This document shows positions 1 to 9,418 of a stretch of 23,208 nucleotides of DNA, one piece after another; positions within the stretch are counted from its first letter, which is position 1; every line of letters begins with the position of its first letter. Location: the NCBI GenBank assembly GCA_001931905.2, contig MSJI02000090.1:1-23208 (forward strand). The letters are read 5' to 3'. Both the position numbers and the translations under genes were made by a program. A model generated the notes under the pieces. That model had not been told where the DNA came from, did no database searches, and saw only the letters and a program-made list of their open reading frames with translations. Source of the stretch: Cladosporium sp. IMV 00045. Taxonomy: Eukaryota; Ascomycota; Dothideomycetes; Cladosporiales; Cladosporiaceae.

Positions 1-2100
1 AAGCTTACCGTGACGGGCGTAGAGGCCGTGCTCCTCGTCAGCGCGGAGGCCGACGCGGCCGTGCTCGACGTCGTTGCGGGTGAGGGTGAGCTTCTCCTTC
101 TGGAGACCCATGGTGCCGAGGAACTCGACGGCCTCGGTCCACTCGAGAGCCTTGCGCTTCTCAGACCAGTTGTGCTCCTCGGCCATCAGGTCGATGATCT
201 TGGGCAGAGTCTCAAGAGTGGCCTGGGCGTTCAGGAAGGAGAGACGAGTGCGGCGGGCGATGGCGTCGACTGCGGTCTCGGCGTACTCGTGACGGCATGC
301 GTAGCGGATCTCGCCGTCAACGTAGGGGTAGAGAGGAGCCAGACGCTCACCGCGAACGGGGAAGCCCTTCTCGGTGGGGGCGCAGAGAGCAGCGACGGTC
401 CAGGCGCGGTCACCGTAAGACTCGGTCAGGTGCTTGGCGACCTCAGTTTCAATGCCGTAGTGCTGGATCAGGTTGATGAAGAGAGTGTTGGAGAAACCGT
501 GAGCGCCGACAAGCTTGAGCTTGTGAGTAGGGCAAGAGCCGTCGAGCTTGACGTGCTCCATGAAGCCCTCGACACCGCTGACGAGCGGCGGGCTGGAGAT
601 ACCCTGCGGCTTGAGGTTGAAGTGCTTGATCGCCTCGTCGACGGCTTCCTCGGCCATCTGGCGGTAGGTAGTCCACTTGCCACCAGAGATGGTGAGAAGA
701 CCGGAGTCGGAGACAGTGACGAGGTGGTTACGGACGAGACCCTGGGAGTCGCTCTTGTTGGGGTCGCGGACAAGGGGACGGATACCAGACCAGGCGGCAA
801 GGACATCACCGCGGCGGACGTTAATCTCAGGTGCGAGGTAGCCCTGGACCTCGTTGAGGATCCAGTTGATCTCGTTCTCAGAAGGAGTCGGGTTGTGCTC
901 AACCTTGCAAGGGGAGTCGGTGGTACCGGCGATGGTGTTGCCCTGCCACGGGAGGAAGAAGATAACACGGCCGTCAGAAGTGTTGGGGTCGATCAGACCC
1001 ATGTCACGGGGAGCGTAGTAACCAGGGAGGATAACGTGAGTACCGGAAGAGGGAGCAACAATCTCCTTGGTGTTCTGGTCGTCGAGCTTGCGGATAGAGT
1101 CGGTGAAAGGACCGGTGGCGTTGATGATACCCTTGGCCTTGATGTTGAAGGTGTCCTCAGTCTTGCCGTCGCGGCCCGGGACCAGATCCTTAACAGTAGC
1201 ACCGCAGAGCTGGCCGTTGGCATCCTTCTGGAGCTCGGTGACTTCGCAGTGGTTGACAACAGTGGCGCCGTAGAGAGCAGCAGTACCAGCGAGAGACATG
1301 TTCATGCGGGAGTCGTTGTGAGCACCGTCGTAGTAGACCAGAGCGCCGAAAAGGCCCTCCTTCTTGAGCATGGGGAATGCATCAAGGGCCTTGCTGCGGG
1401 TCAAGAAGTAGGAGCTCTCAATGTTCTCAGAGCCAGCGAGGAAATCGTAGAACTTGGTGCCGGCCCAGAAGTAGGGCGCTTGCCACCACTTCTGAACGGG
1501 AATCATGATCGGGAGCCAGGACGAAAGATGAGGAGCGGTATCCAAGAAGTAGCGACGCTCGCGGAGAGCCTCCACGACGAGCGCGTACTGGTTGTAGTCG
1601 AGTTGCCAGACAGCCTTTTCCAAATAACGAACACCACCGTGCACCAGCTTGGTGCTCTTCGAAGAAGTACCGGAAGCGAAATCATCTCTTTCAACCATTG
1701 CGACCTTCAGACCTCTGCTGGCGGCGTCGAGCGCGACACCAGCACCAGTGGCGCCACCACCGATGACAAGCAGATCGTAGGGGTCCTCGTTTTTGACATC
1801 CTGAGAGCTGGTTACAGCCTCTTTAACCTTGTTCTTAGCAGCCTTGAAAGCGTCGGTGATCACACCGGCGCTGGCCTTGAGGTCGGCGATTTGCTCCTCA
1901 CGCGACTTGATGCGCGGGAACGCAGGAGGGCGGAAGATGCCACCCTCGCCGTAGGTGGGCGGGGGAACCTGTGCGGACTCGAGACCGGGGACGTCGCGGG
2001 GACGGTAGACAAAGTAGAGGCCAGCACCGGCGACAACGGAGCCACCGGCGGCGTAGCCGAGGCCACGCAAGATGCGTCCAGACGCACGTCCAGAAGCCAT
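1..2100 (-). CDS. GUT2: FAD-dependent glycerol-3-phosphate dehydrogenase, mitochondrial (partial, C-terminus off the left edge)
   Basis: Oxidises glycerol 3-phosphate to dihydroxyacetone phosphate at the mitochondrial inner membrane and passes electrons to ubiquinone; used for glycerol catabolism and the G3P shuttle. The frame is open without a stop for 700 codons from the ATG at 2100. Residues about 10-31 form a hydrophobic segment behind a short basic start (MASGRASGRILRG), fitting a mitochondrial presequence/membrane anchor. The FAD-binding Rossmann motif is DLLVIGGGATGAG (about residues 109-121), followed by the family block SGTSSKSTKLVHGGVRYLE (about 143-161) and, further on, a conserved TTDSPC and WSGIRPLV segment. 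The usual fungal protein is about 650-720 aa, so little should be missing. The last visible bases read CAC GGTAAGCTT on the coding strand, so either the exon continues or a GTAAGC intron donor lies at the edge. A (ACC)n microsatellite lies in the 5' leader. Confidence 0.95.
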   Translation of the reverse strand, partial: MASGRASGRILRGLGYAAGGSVVAGAGLYFVYRPRDVPGLESAQVPPPTYGEGGIFRPPAFPRIKSREEQIADLKASAGVITDAFKAAKNKVKEAVTSSQDVKNEDPYDLLVIGGGATGAGVALDAASRGLKVAMVERDDFASGTSSKSTKLVHGGVRYLEKAVWQLDYNQYALVVEALRERRYFLDTAPHLSSWLPIMIPVQKWWQAPYFWAGTKFYDFLAGSENIESSYFLTRSKALDAFPMLKKEGLFGALVYYDGAHNDSRMNMSLAGTAALYGATVVNHCEVTELQKDANGQLCGATVKDLVPGRDGKTEDTFNIKAKGIINATGPFTDSIRKLDDQNTKEIVAPSSGTHVILPGYYAPRDMGLIDPNTSDGRVIFFLPWQGNTIAGTTDSPCKVEHNPTPSENEINWILNEVQGYLAPEINVRRGDVLAAWSGIRPLVRDPNKSDSQGLVRNHLVTVSDSGLLTISGGKWTTYRQMAEEAVDEAIKHFNLKPQGISSPPLVSGVEGFMEHVKLDGSCPTHKLKLVGAHGFSNTLFINLIQHYGIETEVAKHLTESYGDRAWTVAALCAPTEKGFPVRGERLAPLYPYVDGEIRYACRHEYAETAVDAIARRTRLSFLNAQATLETLPKIIDLMAEEHNWSEKRKALEWTEAVEFLGTMGLQKEKLTLTRNDVEHGRVGLRADEEHGLYARHGKL

Positions 2101-2117
2101 GGGGAGGGGGAGGGAGA

Positions 2118-2140
2118 GTGGTGGTGGTGGTGGTGGTGGT
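2118..2140. repeat. (GTG)n trinucleotide microsatellite in the GUT2 5' leader
   Basis: A pure 23-base GTG run, about 7.7 units. On the GUT2 sense strand it reads as ACC repeats ending 17 nt upstream of the ATG, directly followed by a CT-rich stretch. It would lie in the 5' UTR if transcription starts further upstream. Confidence 0.9.
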
Positions 2141-3797
2141 AGAGAAGACGAAGAGAGGTTGGCCAGAGGCTCACAAAAGGCACATTGGGTCGCCCAGCTG
2201 GGTCAAAGCGCAGAGGGTGTCGGGTCCACTGTAGTCGACTGGTATGATGTCGATCCTGCGTGATCTCGCACTCATACACGCCTCCGTAGTGGAGGAGCTG
2301 CTTAATCCTCGGGGAGGTTGAGATCGAAGATTAAGATGGGTCGCCGTTGAACAGTGCTCTATCTGCCCGCTAGCCGCGATTCCAGTAGTTGGTAGTACCG
2401 CTGCTAGGAAGGACACCATACAAGAACTACTTTTGATCGATATCACTTGGACCTTTGGAAGGCCGACGGCATCCGGGGACGTGGATTGTACAGACAGTTC
2501 TTTGGCGCCCTTTCGTTGGCGGCAATACTTAATTCCGCTGGAGCGCCACCCGAATTGCTTAATCCCTTTCAATCAATCCGCTCAGCCCTACTCACCCTCT
2601 TTCCCTCTCCTCCAGTCTCTCTCTTCCCCCAAATTCCGTTGGTGCTTCTCCTCCGGCCTCTCCGCCTCCTTCCCCCAATCACCACCATCACCCACGGTCC
2701 CAACGATTGCGCATACTCACACGGCTCTTTTCCTTCGCCACCCGCACTCCCATTCCATCGAATGCCTCGTCAACACCCTCGCACGTGATGCCACAAATAT
2801 TTGAGATACTCGCAAAGCGGCTTGCATGCTCGGTTCGCTTCTGATGATAATATTCAGTCTCACACCGCCAAATCACCACGTGCCCTCAGTCGTGGACAAG
2901 TGTACCACCTCCCGTGCTATCTGACAAACGACACGCGTGTACGATATTAATATCGTTGGCCCGACCACGAAAAAAAGTGCAATGCCACACGAGACTCCTT
3001 CCGCTTGGCTTGCTGTGATGATGCCAGAAACCGAGCGAGGGCTCCACCACAAATCTTGAAATTTTGGCACAGCTGGCACGAACCAAATCGCTCCTTGTGT
3101 ATTCGTGACGTGGCTGGCACATCCCAGACGATACTTGATACACGATACCGCTGCCATCACATCGCTACCACGCAGACTTCAATCGGCCCTTTCTCTCCAT
3201 ACTTACCTTGTCGACTTGTGTCACTACTCCAGTTCATCATCAATTGCCTTCGCCTCCCCAGCTCCACTCGCCTTTAGTGGCCATTGCAATTATTGTGGCG
3301 ACGGCGGTGCCCCACGGGGGTGAAATAAAAATATCATCTCACACCAAGGGCAAGATGCCCTGTTCACGCCAGCTGGAAATCCGTTGAGTTGACAATTTCC
3401 AAACATATATTTTCCTGTCCGCCTGACCTCTGGGGAGCCTCCACAGGCCTGCTCGAGACCATGTCTTGGCCATCCCTGTTTCGCGGAGGGCAGTGGAGAA
3501 CTCCAGATGCCTGAGACCTGGAACGAGCAACGTTCTTCTCTCCCTCTCCCTTTCAAGTTCTCTCTCGCTCTCGCGAAAATCCTGCTCCGCCTTACTCATG
3601 CAGCCGCGAATCCGGATTCTGAACTATTGAATTGCACGGTTCAAGTGCGAACGACTCACTCCATCCAAGCGAAGTTTCGTGTTCGCACGCCGGGGCTTGC
3701 ACTGATAGCAACGGTGAGCATCAAAGAATTTGATTTCCATTTCCTGGTCGTTATGAAAAAGTACACCATCTCCCTTTTCACCACATCGCATGTTTCA
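2141..3797. other. Gene-poor spacer with pyrimidine-rich tracts
   Basis: No ORF here resembles a known protein; the longest plus-strand frames are Ser/Pro/Leu-rich translations of CT-rich DNA. The part near 2141-2400 is presumably the GUT2 promoter. Plus-strand CT-rich tracts occur at about 2580-2690, 3190-3260 and 3535-3580, the kind of sequence often seen just upstream of transcription starts in filamentous fungi. CACGTG E-box-like hexamers occur near 2782 and 2878. Short perfect hairpins occur at about 2283-2297 (CCTCC...GGAGG) and 3349-3361 (GGGCA...TGCCC). No tRNA or snoRNA could be recognised. Confidence 0.5.
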
Positions 3798-4703
3798 TCA
3801 ACGAGTAGTATATCCACCATTGGCAAAGATGGTCTGCCCGGTAATCCATCTCCCTGAAGTGCACAAGAACTTGACAATTGGCGCGATGTCCTGAACTTCC
3901 GTCAAACGGCCTCCCATGCCCTGGCTCTTATGGAACGCGACTGCCTCATCTGATTCTTGCGGGTAGAAGAAGGCTGTAAAAAAAGGATGGTCAGCCAAAC
4001 GGACAACCTCCATGCTGTAATGCGAGAAACAGGCGACGACTCACGAGTGTCCATCGGGCCCGGCCCAATCGCATTCACACTGACGCCACGAGCAGACAGC
4101 TCCTTCGCAACGCCGCGCGTGAAGTGCTCAACAGGCGCCTTAGACCCGGCGTACGAAGTGTAGAAACCAGTGAAAGCAGCCAGCAAAGCAGTGACGATGG
4201 TAATGATCTTGCCGCCGTCTTGGACGTGCTTCGCGCCCTCTTTCATGATGAGGAAAGCGGACTTGGAGTTGACACTTGTAAGCGTAGTGTTGTCAGTAAG
4301 AAGAACAGTCAAACACGCCACTTTGAAAGCTTGATCAAGTTAGGGTAAGCACTCACGCGAACATAGTATCATACTCCTTCTCCTCAATCTCCACAATCGG
4401 CTTCTTCAACACCATCCCAATCGTATTCACAACAATATTCACCTTCCCATGCTGCGCGACAGCATCGGCGAAGAGCTTCTCGACGGCGGCACCTGTGGTC
4501 AAATCGCCCACGTGCACGCTGACTTTGACGCCGGCGTGCTTCTTCTGCAGCTCGTCTGCCAATTTGAGAGTCTCGTCCTTGCTCTTGGGCGAGTTGTAGT
4601 GCAGAGCGAGACTGGCTCCTTCGGCCACGAGATCGCGGGCGATGGCGGCGCCGAGGTTCTTGCCGCCGCCGGTGATGAGGGCTGTTTGGCCTTGGAGGGA
4701 CAT
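3798..4703 (-). CDS. Short-chain dehydrogenase/reductase (classical SDR), 250 aa
   Basis: An NAD(P)(H)-dependent oxidoreductase of the classical SDR superfamily; substrate unknown. Exons on the minus strand are 4703-4357, 4274-4045 and 3973-3798 (347+230+176 nt, 250 codons plus TGA). Introns of 82 and 71 nt both have GTGAGT donors and end in CAAG and ACAG. The joins restore the SDR core exactly: MFA|VNSKSAF and GPGPMDT|PFFYP. Visible motifs are the nucleotide-binding TGGGKNLG (11-18), D67 in HVGDL, NTIG (93-96, usual NNAG), and the active-site YAGSK with Y157 and K161. The position 13 residues before the catalytic Tyr, normally Ser, is T144. The C-terminus GQTIFANGGYTTR is typical of FabG-like SDRs. 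The family assignment is firm, the specific function is not. It shares no obvious operon-like context with its neighbours. Confidence 0.92.
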
Positions 4704-5550
4704 TGTTGTCTTGTTCTGAGTGATAAGGGTTTGGTCGGGGGCTTGGTGTTTGTGTATAGGTGAGAGGTGTGTTGGCTACGACTATCTACGGACAGGTTGG
4801 GCCTTTAAGTATTCATTTCACGACGGCATGAGTGATCTCTATCTCCTACTTCCGAGCTCTTGATTCCAACAGAGCGGTAGCATGTATGAGCTTCCAAAGC
4901 TGTGGGATGGAAACAGATCGGGAGGGTGTCATGCCTAATCTAGAATCCAAACCACCGCGAAGGGACAATGCAGCTTGCGAGGGTGATCATCATGTGAGCG
5001 AGGGTGGGCATAATTGCTGAGTATATGAGAGCAAAATCGGCACACTATTCTTACACAGCTAGACAAAATCCAAGGAAGCTGTCAGCGCTTGTGGTAGCTT
5101 CAAGATCCAGATCCAACAACTCCAGGGACTGCAAAGAGCAAGCTATTTCTCAAAAGAGCTATTGGGGAGTCTATTTTGGAGTCTTGCTAGAAATAAGGTT
5201 GGCGCTTGGTGAGGTGCTGGTCATCCGTGGTTGGTGCAGAGGAGGGGAGAAAAGCGGAGTCTGATCCATTCAATGGTTGTGTTGCCTTTTTTGATGATTG
5301 CTCTTCCTGTTTTTGATCAATTCGTCTCTTTTGAGCTATCACGTCGTGTCGTGCTTAAAGACAAGCAGTGCCGACTTGAAATGGTCCCGTCGATGAATCA
5401 GGTGATGCAATCTCATCTCGATTGCCAACGTAACTCTGCCCCGGTGTCAACACAGATAACGGAATTACCACGATGCAGAGATGTGTTGACCTCTCCGAGA
5501 TATTCGATGTGATACTCTCCACTTTCATCGTGCTAACAGCAGCCTTTGTC
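4704..5550. other. Intergenic region upstream of the SDR gene
   Basis: No supported gene. The first 100-150 bases next to 4703 are the presumed SDR promoter and 5' leader. Overlapping short frames on both strands are low in similarity to anything recognisable. No tRNA, hairpin array or repeat was seen. Confidence 0.5.
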
Positions 5551-6072
5551 TCAATCCGTCGCCTTGACTGCATCATCCACCTCTGCCGGCGCACTGGAAT
5601 GCGACAGCACCTCTGACCTGCGCAAACTTGCCGGCGAGCGAAAGACATCACTCCCATCAACCACCCCAAGCCCATAATACAGCGCCTCACACCTCTCCTC
5701 ATGCCTATTCGTCAGCGCCTGAAACTTCCTCCTCAGAATCTTCAACGCCTTCTTCTGCCTACTCAGCATGAAAGACGGCACGCGCGGCAAACTCTGGTTC
5801 GGCTTGATCCCCAACGCCTTCTCGAGTTCCTCAACCTGCTTGAACACATCGACCTGGTCTTCAAGACAGCAGGTAAATTTGCAGCAGAAATTGCGGTATT
5901 CGTCTTCGGTGGGTTTCTTGGGGCTGGCGCCGTACTTTTCAACAAAGGGTGCGCAGGGTTGGTGTTCGCGGTCGTTGCTGGGCGTGCGTGAGGGCGCGGT
6001 CGCGTCGCGGCAGTATTCCCAGATGTTCTGCGTGTGGGTGCAGCGCCATTCGACGTGGAGGATTCGGCACAT
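5551..6072 (-). CDS. Hypothetical Cys/His-rich small protein with a coiled-coil-like middle, 173 aa
   Basis: I do not recognise a named family. The frame is uninterrupted from ATG at 6072 to TGA at 5551. The N-terminal part is rich in Cys and His (C2, H6, C11, H13, C21, H37, C40, and the CC..CC cluster at 63-69 in FCCKFTCC), a layout that could bind metal or form disulfides. No signal peptide is visible, which argues for an intracellular protein and metal binding rather than disulfides. Residues about 71-88 and 105-135 are charged and helical (EDQVDVFKQVEELEKALG, then a Lys/Arg-rich helix), suggesting a coiled coil. Starts of the type MCRI..H....C.H are common in small uncharacterised Pezizomycotina proteins, which is the main reason to believe this frame. 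It could be a chance ORF. Confidence 0.6.
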   Translation of the reverse strand: MCRILHVEWRCTHTQNIWEYCRDATAPSRTPSNDREHQPCAPFVEKYGASPKKPTEDEYRNFCCKFTCCLEDQVDVFKQVEELEKALGIKPNQSLPRVPSFMLSRQKKALKILRRKFQALTNRHEERCEALYYGLGVVDGSDVFRSPASLRRSEVLSHSSAPAEVDDAVKATD

Positions 6073-6468
6073 TGTGAGGGATTGGCTTGGTGGGGGCTTG
6101 ATTGAGGGCCATCGCTGGATATGTTGGCCTTTATGGTTCTGACCAGGCCTTGAGGTGAGAGCCTTTGTTGTGTGTGGTGACCGAGTCCGGCATATGTGAA
6201 CAAAGAGACCCGCGGTGAAGGTGCATTGTGAGTGACATTTTCACCAAAGATTGCAATTGGCCGGGAGTGCAAGGTTGCGTTGTCGACCATGGTCAATGGA
6301 GTCTTGTGGTTGTATCGTTGGATTGTGACGGCTGATCAGCTGCAGAGATAAGAAAGTGCAGCAGCGTCAAACGAGTAATGGTTACATGTAACGAAAGTCG
6401 TGTATTGACTCTTGCGTGTATAGTACATTTCAAAGTAAGACCAGCCAATCGAAGACCATACCCAACCG
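6073..6468. other. Intergenic region between the Cys/His-rich gene and the FMN enzyme gene
   Basis: No supported gene. It holds the presumed promoter of the 5551-6072 gene and the 3' end of the hydroxyacid oxidase transcript. A minus-strand frame running 6296 into 5763 overlaps the real gene in another frame and has no recognisable similarity. Confidence 0.5.
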
Positions 6469-7862
6469 CTACAACTTACTCCTCTCCTGGATGAGCGAGT
6501 AGTTTTTGGGGTAACTCTCAAGCCAACCCTTATCAAGTTGCTCGACACCCGTGATTCCAGCGACGTTAAACAGGATATCGAGGTCCGCCAGCAATGATTT
6601 CATGACGTGCCTGACGCCATGCTCGCCCATGATTGACAGTCCCCAAACCCATAGCCTGCCCACGAAGACAAATTTCGCACCCAGGGAGAGAGCCTTGACG
6701 ACGTCCGAAGCTCCTCTGACGCCAGAATCGTACATGATGTACGTCTTGTCACCGACAGCTGCAGAGGAAGAAGAAAGTGGTCAGCGCAGCTCAACAACAC
6801 ATAGGGGAAGCCATCAACAAACCTTGCACAATATTCTCCAACGCATCCAAACTAGCAACCGCGCCATCAACCTGCCTCCCAGCATGATTTGACACAACGA
6901 TCCCATCGCAGCCAATCTCGACCGCCTTCTGCGCATCCGCCACATGCTGAATGCCCTTCAGCGCAAAAGGCTTGCCGCCCGAGATCTTCTTCCATGTCTC
7001 CATGACCCACGGGATCTTCTCCCATGTATGCGCGCGGCCGTGCCAGACATTGTCAATCCACTTGGCACCAGCCTCGTTCGGCATTGTCTCAGGATCAATC
7101 CCGTCTTCGGCCAACCTCTTCCGGAAGACGGGATCACTCAGGCCCAAATCGGCACCGATGCCGTGGTAGAAAGCGTAGTTAGAGTTAGCGACGTCGTCGT
7201 GCCTCCAGCCCAACTGCCAAGTGTCGAGGGTGAGGATGCAAGCTGAGAAGCCGGACTCGTACGCTCGCGTTAGCAGCGAGATGGTCAGCTCGTCGTCGTG
7301 CGGCATGTATAGCTGGAAGAAACGGGGTCCTTCGCCGTTCGCTTTGCCGACGTCTTCGATCGGCTGACTGCCGGCTGTGGACAGGCAGTAGGGCAGGTTG
7401 AGTTCTTTGGCGACTTTGGCGACGGGCAGCTCGCCGTCCGGGTGGTAGATTTTATTGATGCCAATGGGCGCGAAGCCGATCGGGGCGGAGACCTTCTTGC
7501 CGAAAATCTCGGTTTTGGTGTCCCGCTTGTTGGTGTCTTGGAGCATGCGTGAAACGATGCGGTGGCGGTAGTAGGCTTGTCGGTTGGCCAGGTGGGTGGT
7601 CGACATGCCGGCGTTGGAGGAGGCGTAGTACCAGCCGCCTTCGGAGAGCTTTTGTTTGGCGCGCTCTTCTAGCTTGCCTGGATCTTGTATTTCGGACGGT
7701 TGTTAGTGGCGGGTTGGTGTTGTGCTTGATATCTCTTGATGACATCTCACCGGTGTTGAATGGAGGTACTTTGCCATCGTTGCTTGCCCAGAAGTTGTCG
7801 CGCTGGTACTCTGCGTACTCGGACGTGTTTCTGATGTCTTTGTTGGGGTTTCTAGTATCCAT
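6469..7862 (-). CDS. FMN-dependent 2-hydroxyacid oxidase / lactate 2-monooxygenase-like, probable peroxisomal
   Basis: Member of the FMN-dependent alpha-hydroxyacid dehydrogenase family (glycolate oxidase, lactate oxidase, lactate 2-monooxygenase); oxidises an (S)-2-hydroxyacid with FMN. Exons are 7862-7751, 7683-6823 and 6758-6469 (420 aa). Intron 1 has a GTGAGA donor and its acceptor is either CAAG (exon from 7683, giving TDPGKLEE) or CCAG 6 nt later (exon from 7677, TGKLEE); I prefer the former because T(D/N)P is usual there. Intron 2 is GTTTGT...GCAG, 64 nt. Family active-site residues are present: Y57 (WYYASS), Y163 (FQLY), D191 (LTLDTW), K280 (ALKGI), H304 and R307 (SNHAGRQVDG). The SSNAGMSTTHLANR block resembles the lactate-monooxygenase branch. 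The protein ends in SKL, a canonical type 1 peroxisomal signal. The ATG at 7862 has a good context (CACCATGG). An upstream TTG in frame is not needed. Confidence 0.93.
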
Positions 7863-8952
7863 GGTGAAGTGTCTTCTCAAATTGAACTAAAGACGAAGAC
7901 GGCAGAGAAGCGATGAAGATGATCTAAATATCACGGCCTTCACAATAAAATTACCACTGATGAATGCTTGAATGCTTCACACGTAGATAATCAGGCAATT
8001 CATATGCCCGCAGTATCCGACAATTAAAAATAACGACAATGCCGCACCATCCGAAAAGCAGGGACTTGACGCAAGAGCATATGACGACGCATGATTAATC
8101 CACGCGGTATTTGCAGTGTCCCATCGGCAGAGCATTCGACGAGACATGACGGCAAAGGGTCAAAGTGTGAAGTCATCGATTCCCGCATTTCGACGACTAG
8201 AAGTTTGTAGATCGAGATGGCGTTGGGATAGGATTTGGAGATCAGAAAGCTTGATTTCTCGAGATGACACGGGAGTTGGACTTCAGCCAACGTTATTTAC
8301 TATTAAGCGATTGCTTAACGAATGCTTATGGGTGGCTTGTTTCAATCATCGACGCGGTTCTGTCGAGATTGATAAACGTGCGCCACTTACGTTGAACTGA
8401 GACTTCATTCATCTGCAGAGCATTGTACATCAATGCAAGCGGACCGGTCTTTTCCAACATGCCTTATTCTGACGACAATGAAGAACCGAACATTCATGGC
8501 TTGTTGTCACCATTTGCTGGAGGGAAAAGTACTGAGACTAAGCAATAGAGACAGCGCTCAATCGAAGTCTGCAGCACTATCTTTGTATCGTTTTAGCACG
8601 AATTACGATACCCTAGTCGCATGTTGATATCCTCTTTTAGCAGCCTTTAGAGTGGCGCTTGATTTCCCACACATATATTAATTAAAGCAGTACATAGGCG
8701 TACTCCCAGCTAACCCCAACGAGGGCTGTAAACTGCTGAGTCGGTCTGCAATCAAGGATTGCCACGGGCCCTGAGGACTCGTGCTCCTCTACTCCTAGTT
8801 CCAAGAACTCGCGAAGGATCTTTGGCTGATACAGGTCGTGTGTTGACCATAAAAAGGGACCGTCATCAGGACATGGGCATCGTTCGCGACTGAGATGGAA
8901 TAGCGAGCAGTTTGCGATTTGCTGTATGAAAAACAAAACTGACGAAAATGAT
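7863..8952. other. Gene-poor, rather AT-rich spacer
   Basis: No ORF longer than about 95 codons and none that resembles a protein. The 7863-8000 part is the presumed promoter of the FMN enzyme gene. The last 30 bases are the upstream region of the 5S rRNA gene, with a weak TATA-like TGTATGAA at 8923-8930, about 25-30 nt before the 5S start. No transposon ends or tandem repeats were seen. Confidence 0.5.
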
Positions 8953-9071
8953 ACATACGACCACAGGTCAGTGAAAACTGGGCATCCCGTCCGCTCTGCC
9001 ATACATAAGCACTGAACCGGACGACTAGTACTAGAGTGGGTGACCATCTGGGAATCCCGCCTGTTGTATGT
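8953..9071 (+). rRNA. 5S ribosomal RNA
   Basis: A component of the large ribosomal subunit, transcribed by RNA polymerase III. The ends ACATACGACC and TTGTATGT pair to form helix I (ACATAC with GTATGT). Helix II is TCAGTG with CACTGA, a perfect 6-bp match. The universal segments ATCCCGTCCGCTCTGCC, CATAAGCAC, GTGGGTGACCAT and GGGAATCCCGC are all recognisable, and the length of 119 nt matches fungal 5S. A T6 run at 9070-9075 is a Pol III terminator and a second T-rich run follows. The gene stands alone, as expected for the dispersed 5S genes of filamentous ascomycetes. The exact 3' end is uncertain by one or two bases. I cannot tell whether this copy is a major expressed variant. Confidence 0.95.
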
Positions 9072-9075
9072 TTTT
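9070..9075 (+). terminator. Pol III T-run terminator of the 5S gene
   Basis: T6 overlapping the last bases of the 5S coding region and followed by a further T-rich run, the standard termination signal for RNA polymerase III. Confidence 0.8.
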
Positions 9076-9418
9076 TGGTTTTTCTTTTGAGAGTAAGACT
9101 TTTTGTACGTCGTCGAGCATGAGAGGTTGAAGGTAGGCAGCACTATCGATCCGAATGCTGAGCATTCACTCATGTGTGCATACTCACGCTCACATACCTA
9201 CTTAACGGCTCGGTTGAAGAGATCTCACTTCTTTTCCTAAGAACATGCACTGCAAGTAGGGAGTTTTCGCATTTCTGATTCTCTCGCTGTTCAAAAACAA
9301 ACATACTACCCTTGCTCGAATCCTCATGCAACAATCTCCATTCCATTGCCGTGGGGGTGTCGCTTCCTCAAACAATTTTGCCATCCCAAAGTGACTTCGG
9401 CCCATCATTCAATTCGCT
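9076..9418. other. Spacer between the 5S gene and the 3' end of the KH-domain gene
   Basis: No gene is visible. It presumably includes the 3' UTR of the KH-domain protein transcript, which runs leftwards. Confidence 0.5.

Noticed and set aside
10..2142. A 710-codon plus-strand ORF opposite GUT2
   Set aside because: It is an antisense shadow of a highly conserved gene with strong codon bias; its translation is low-complexity Val/Gly/Asp/Glu-rich sequence ending in poly-Trp from the GTG repeat.
3012..3110. Possible C/D-box snoRNA (TGATGA near 3016)
   Set aside because: No D box (CTGA) or terminal stem within a suitable distance.
7452..7880. An earlier start (MRRHFT) for the FMN enzyme
   Set aside because: It relies on a TTG codon; the ATG at 7862 has a good CACCATGG context and gives the expected N-terminus.
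8682..9173. A 163-codon minus-strand ORF
   Set aside because: It runs antisense through the 5S rRNA gene and has no recognisable similarity.
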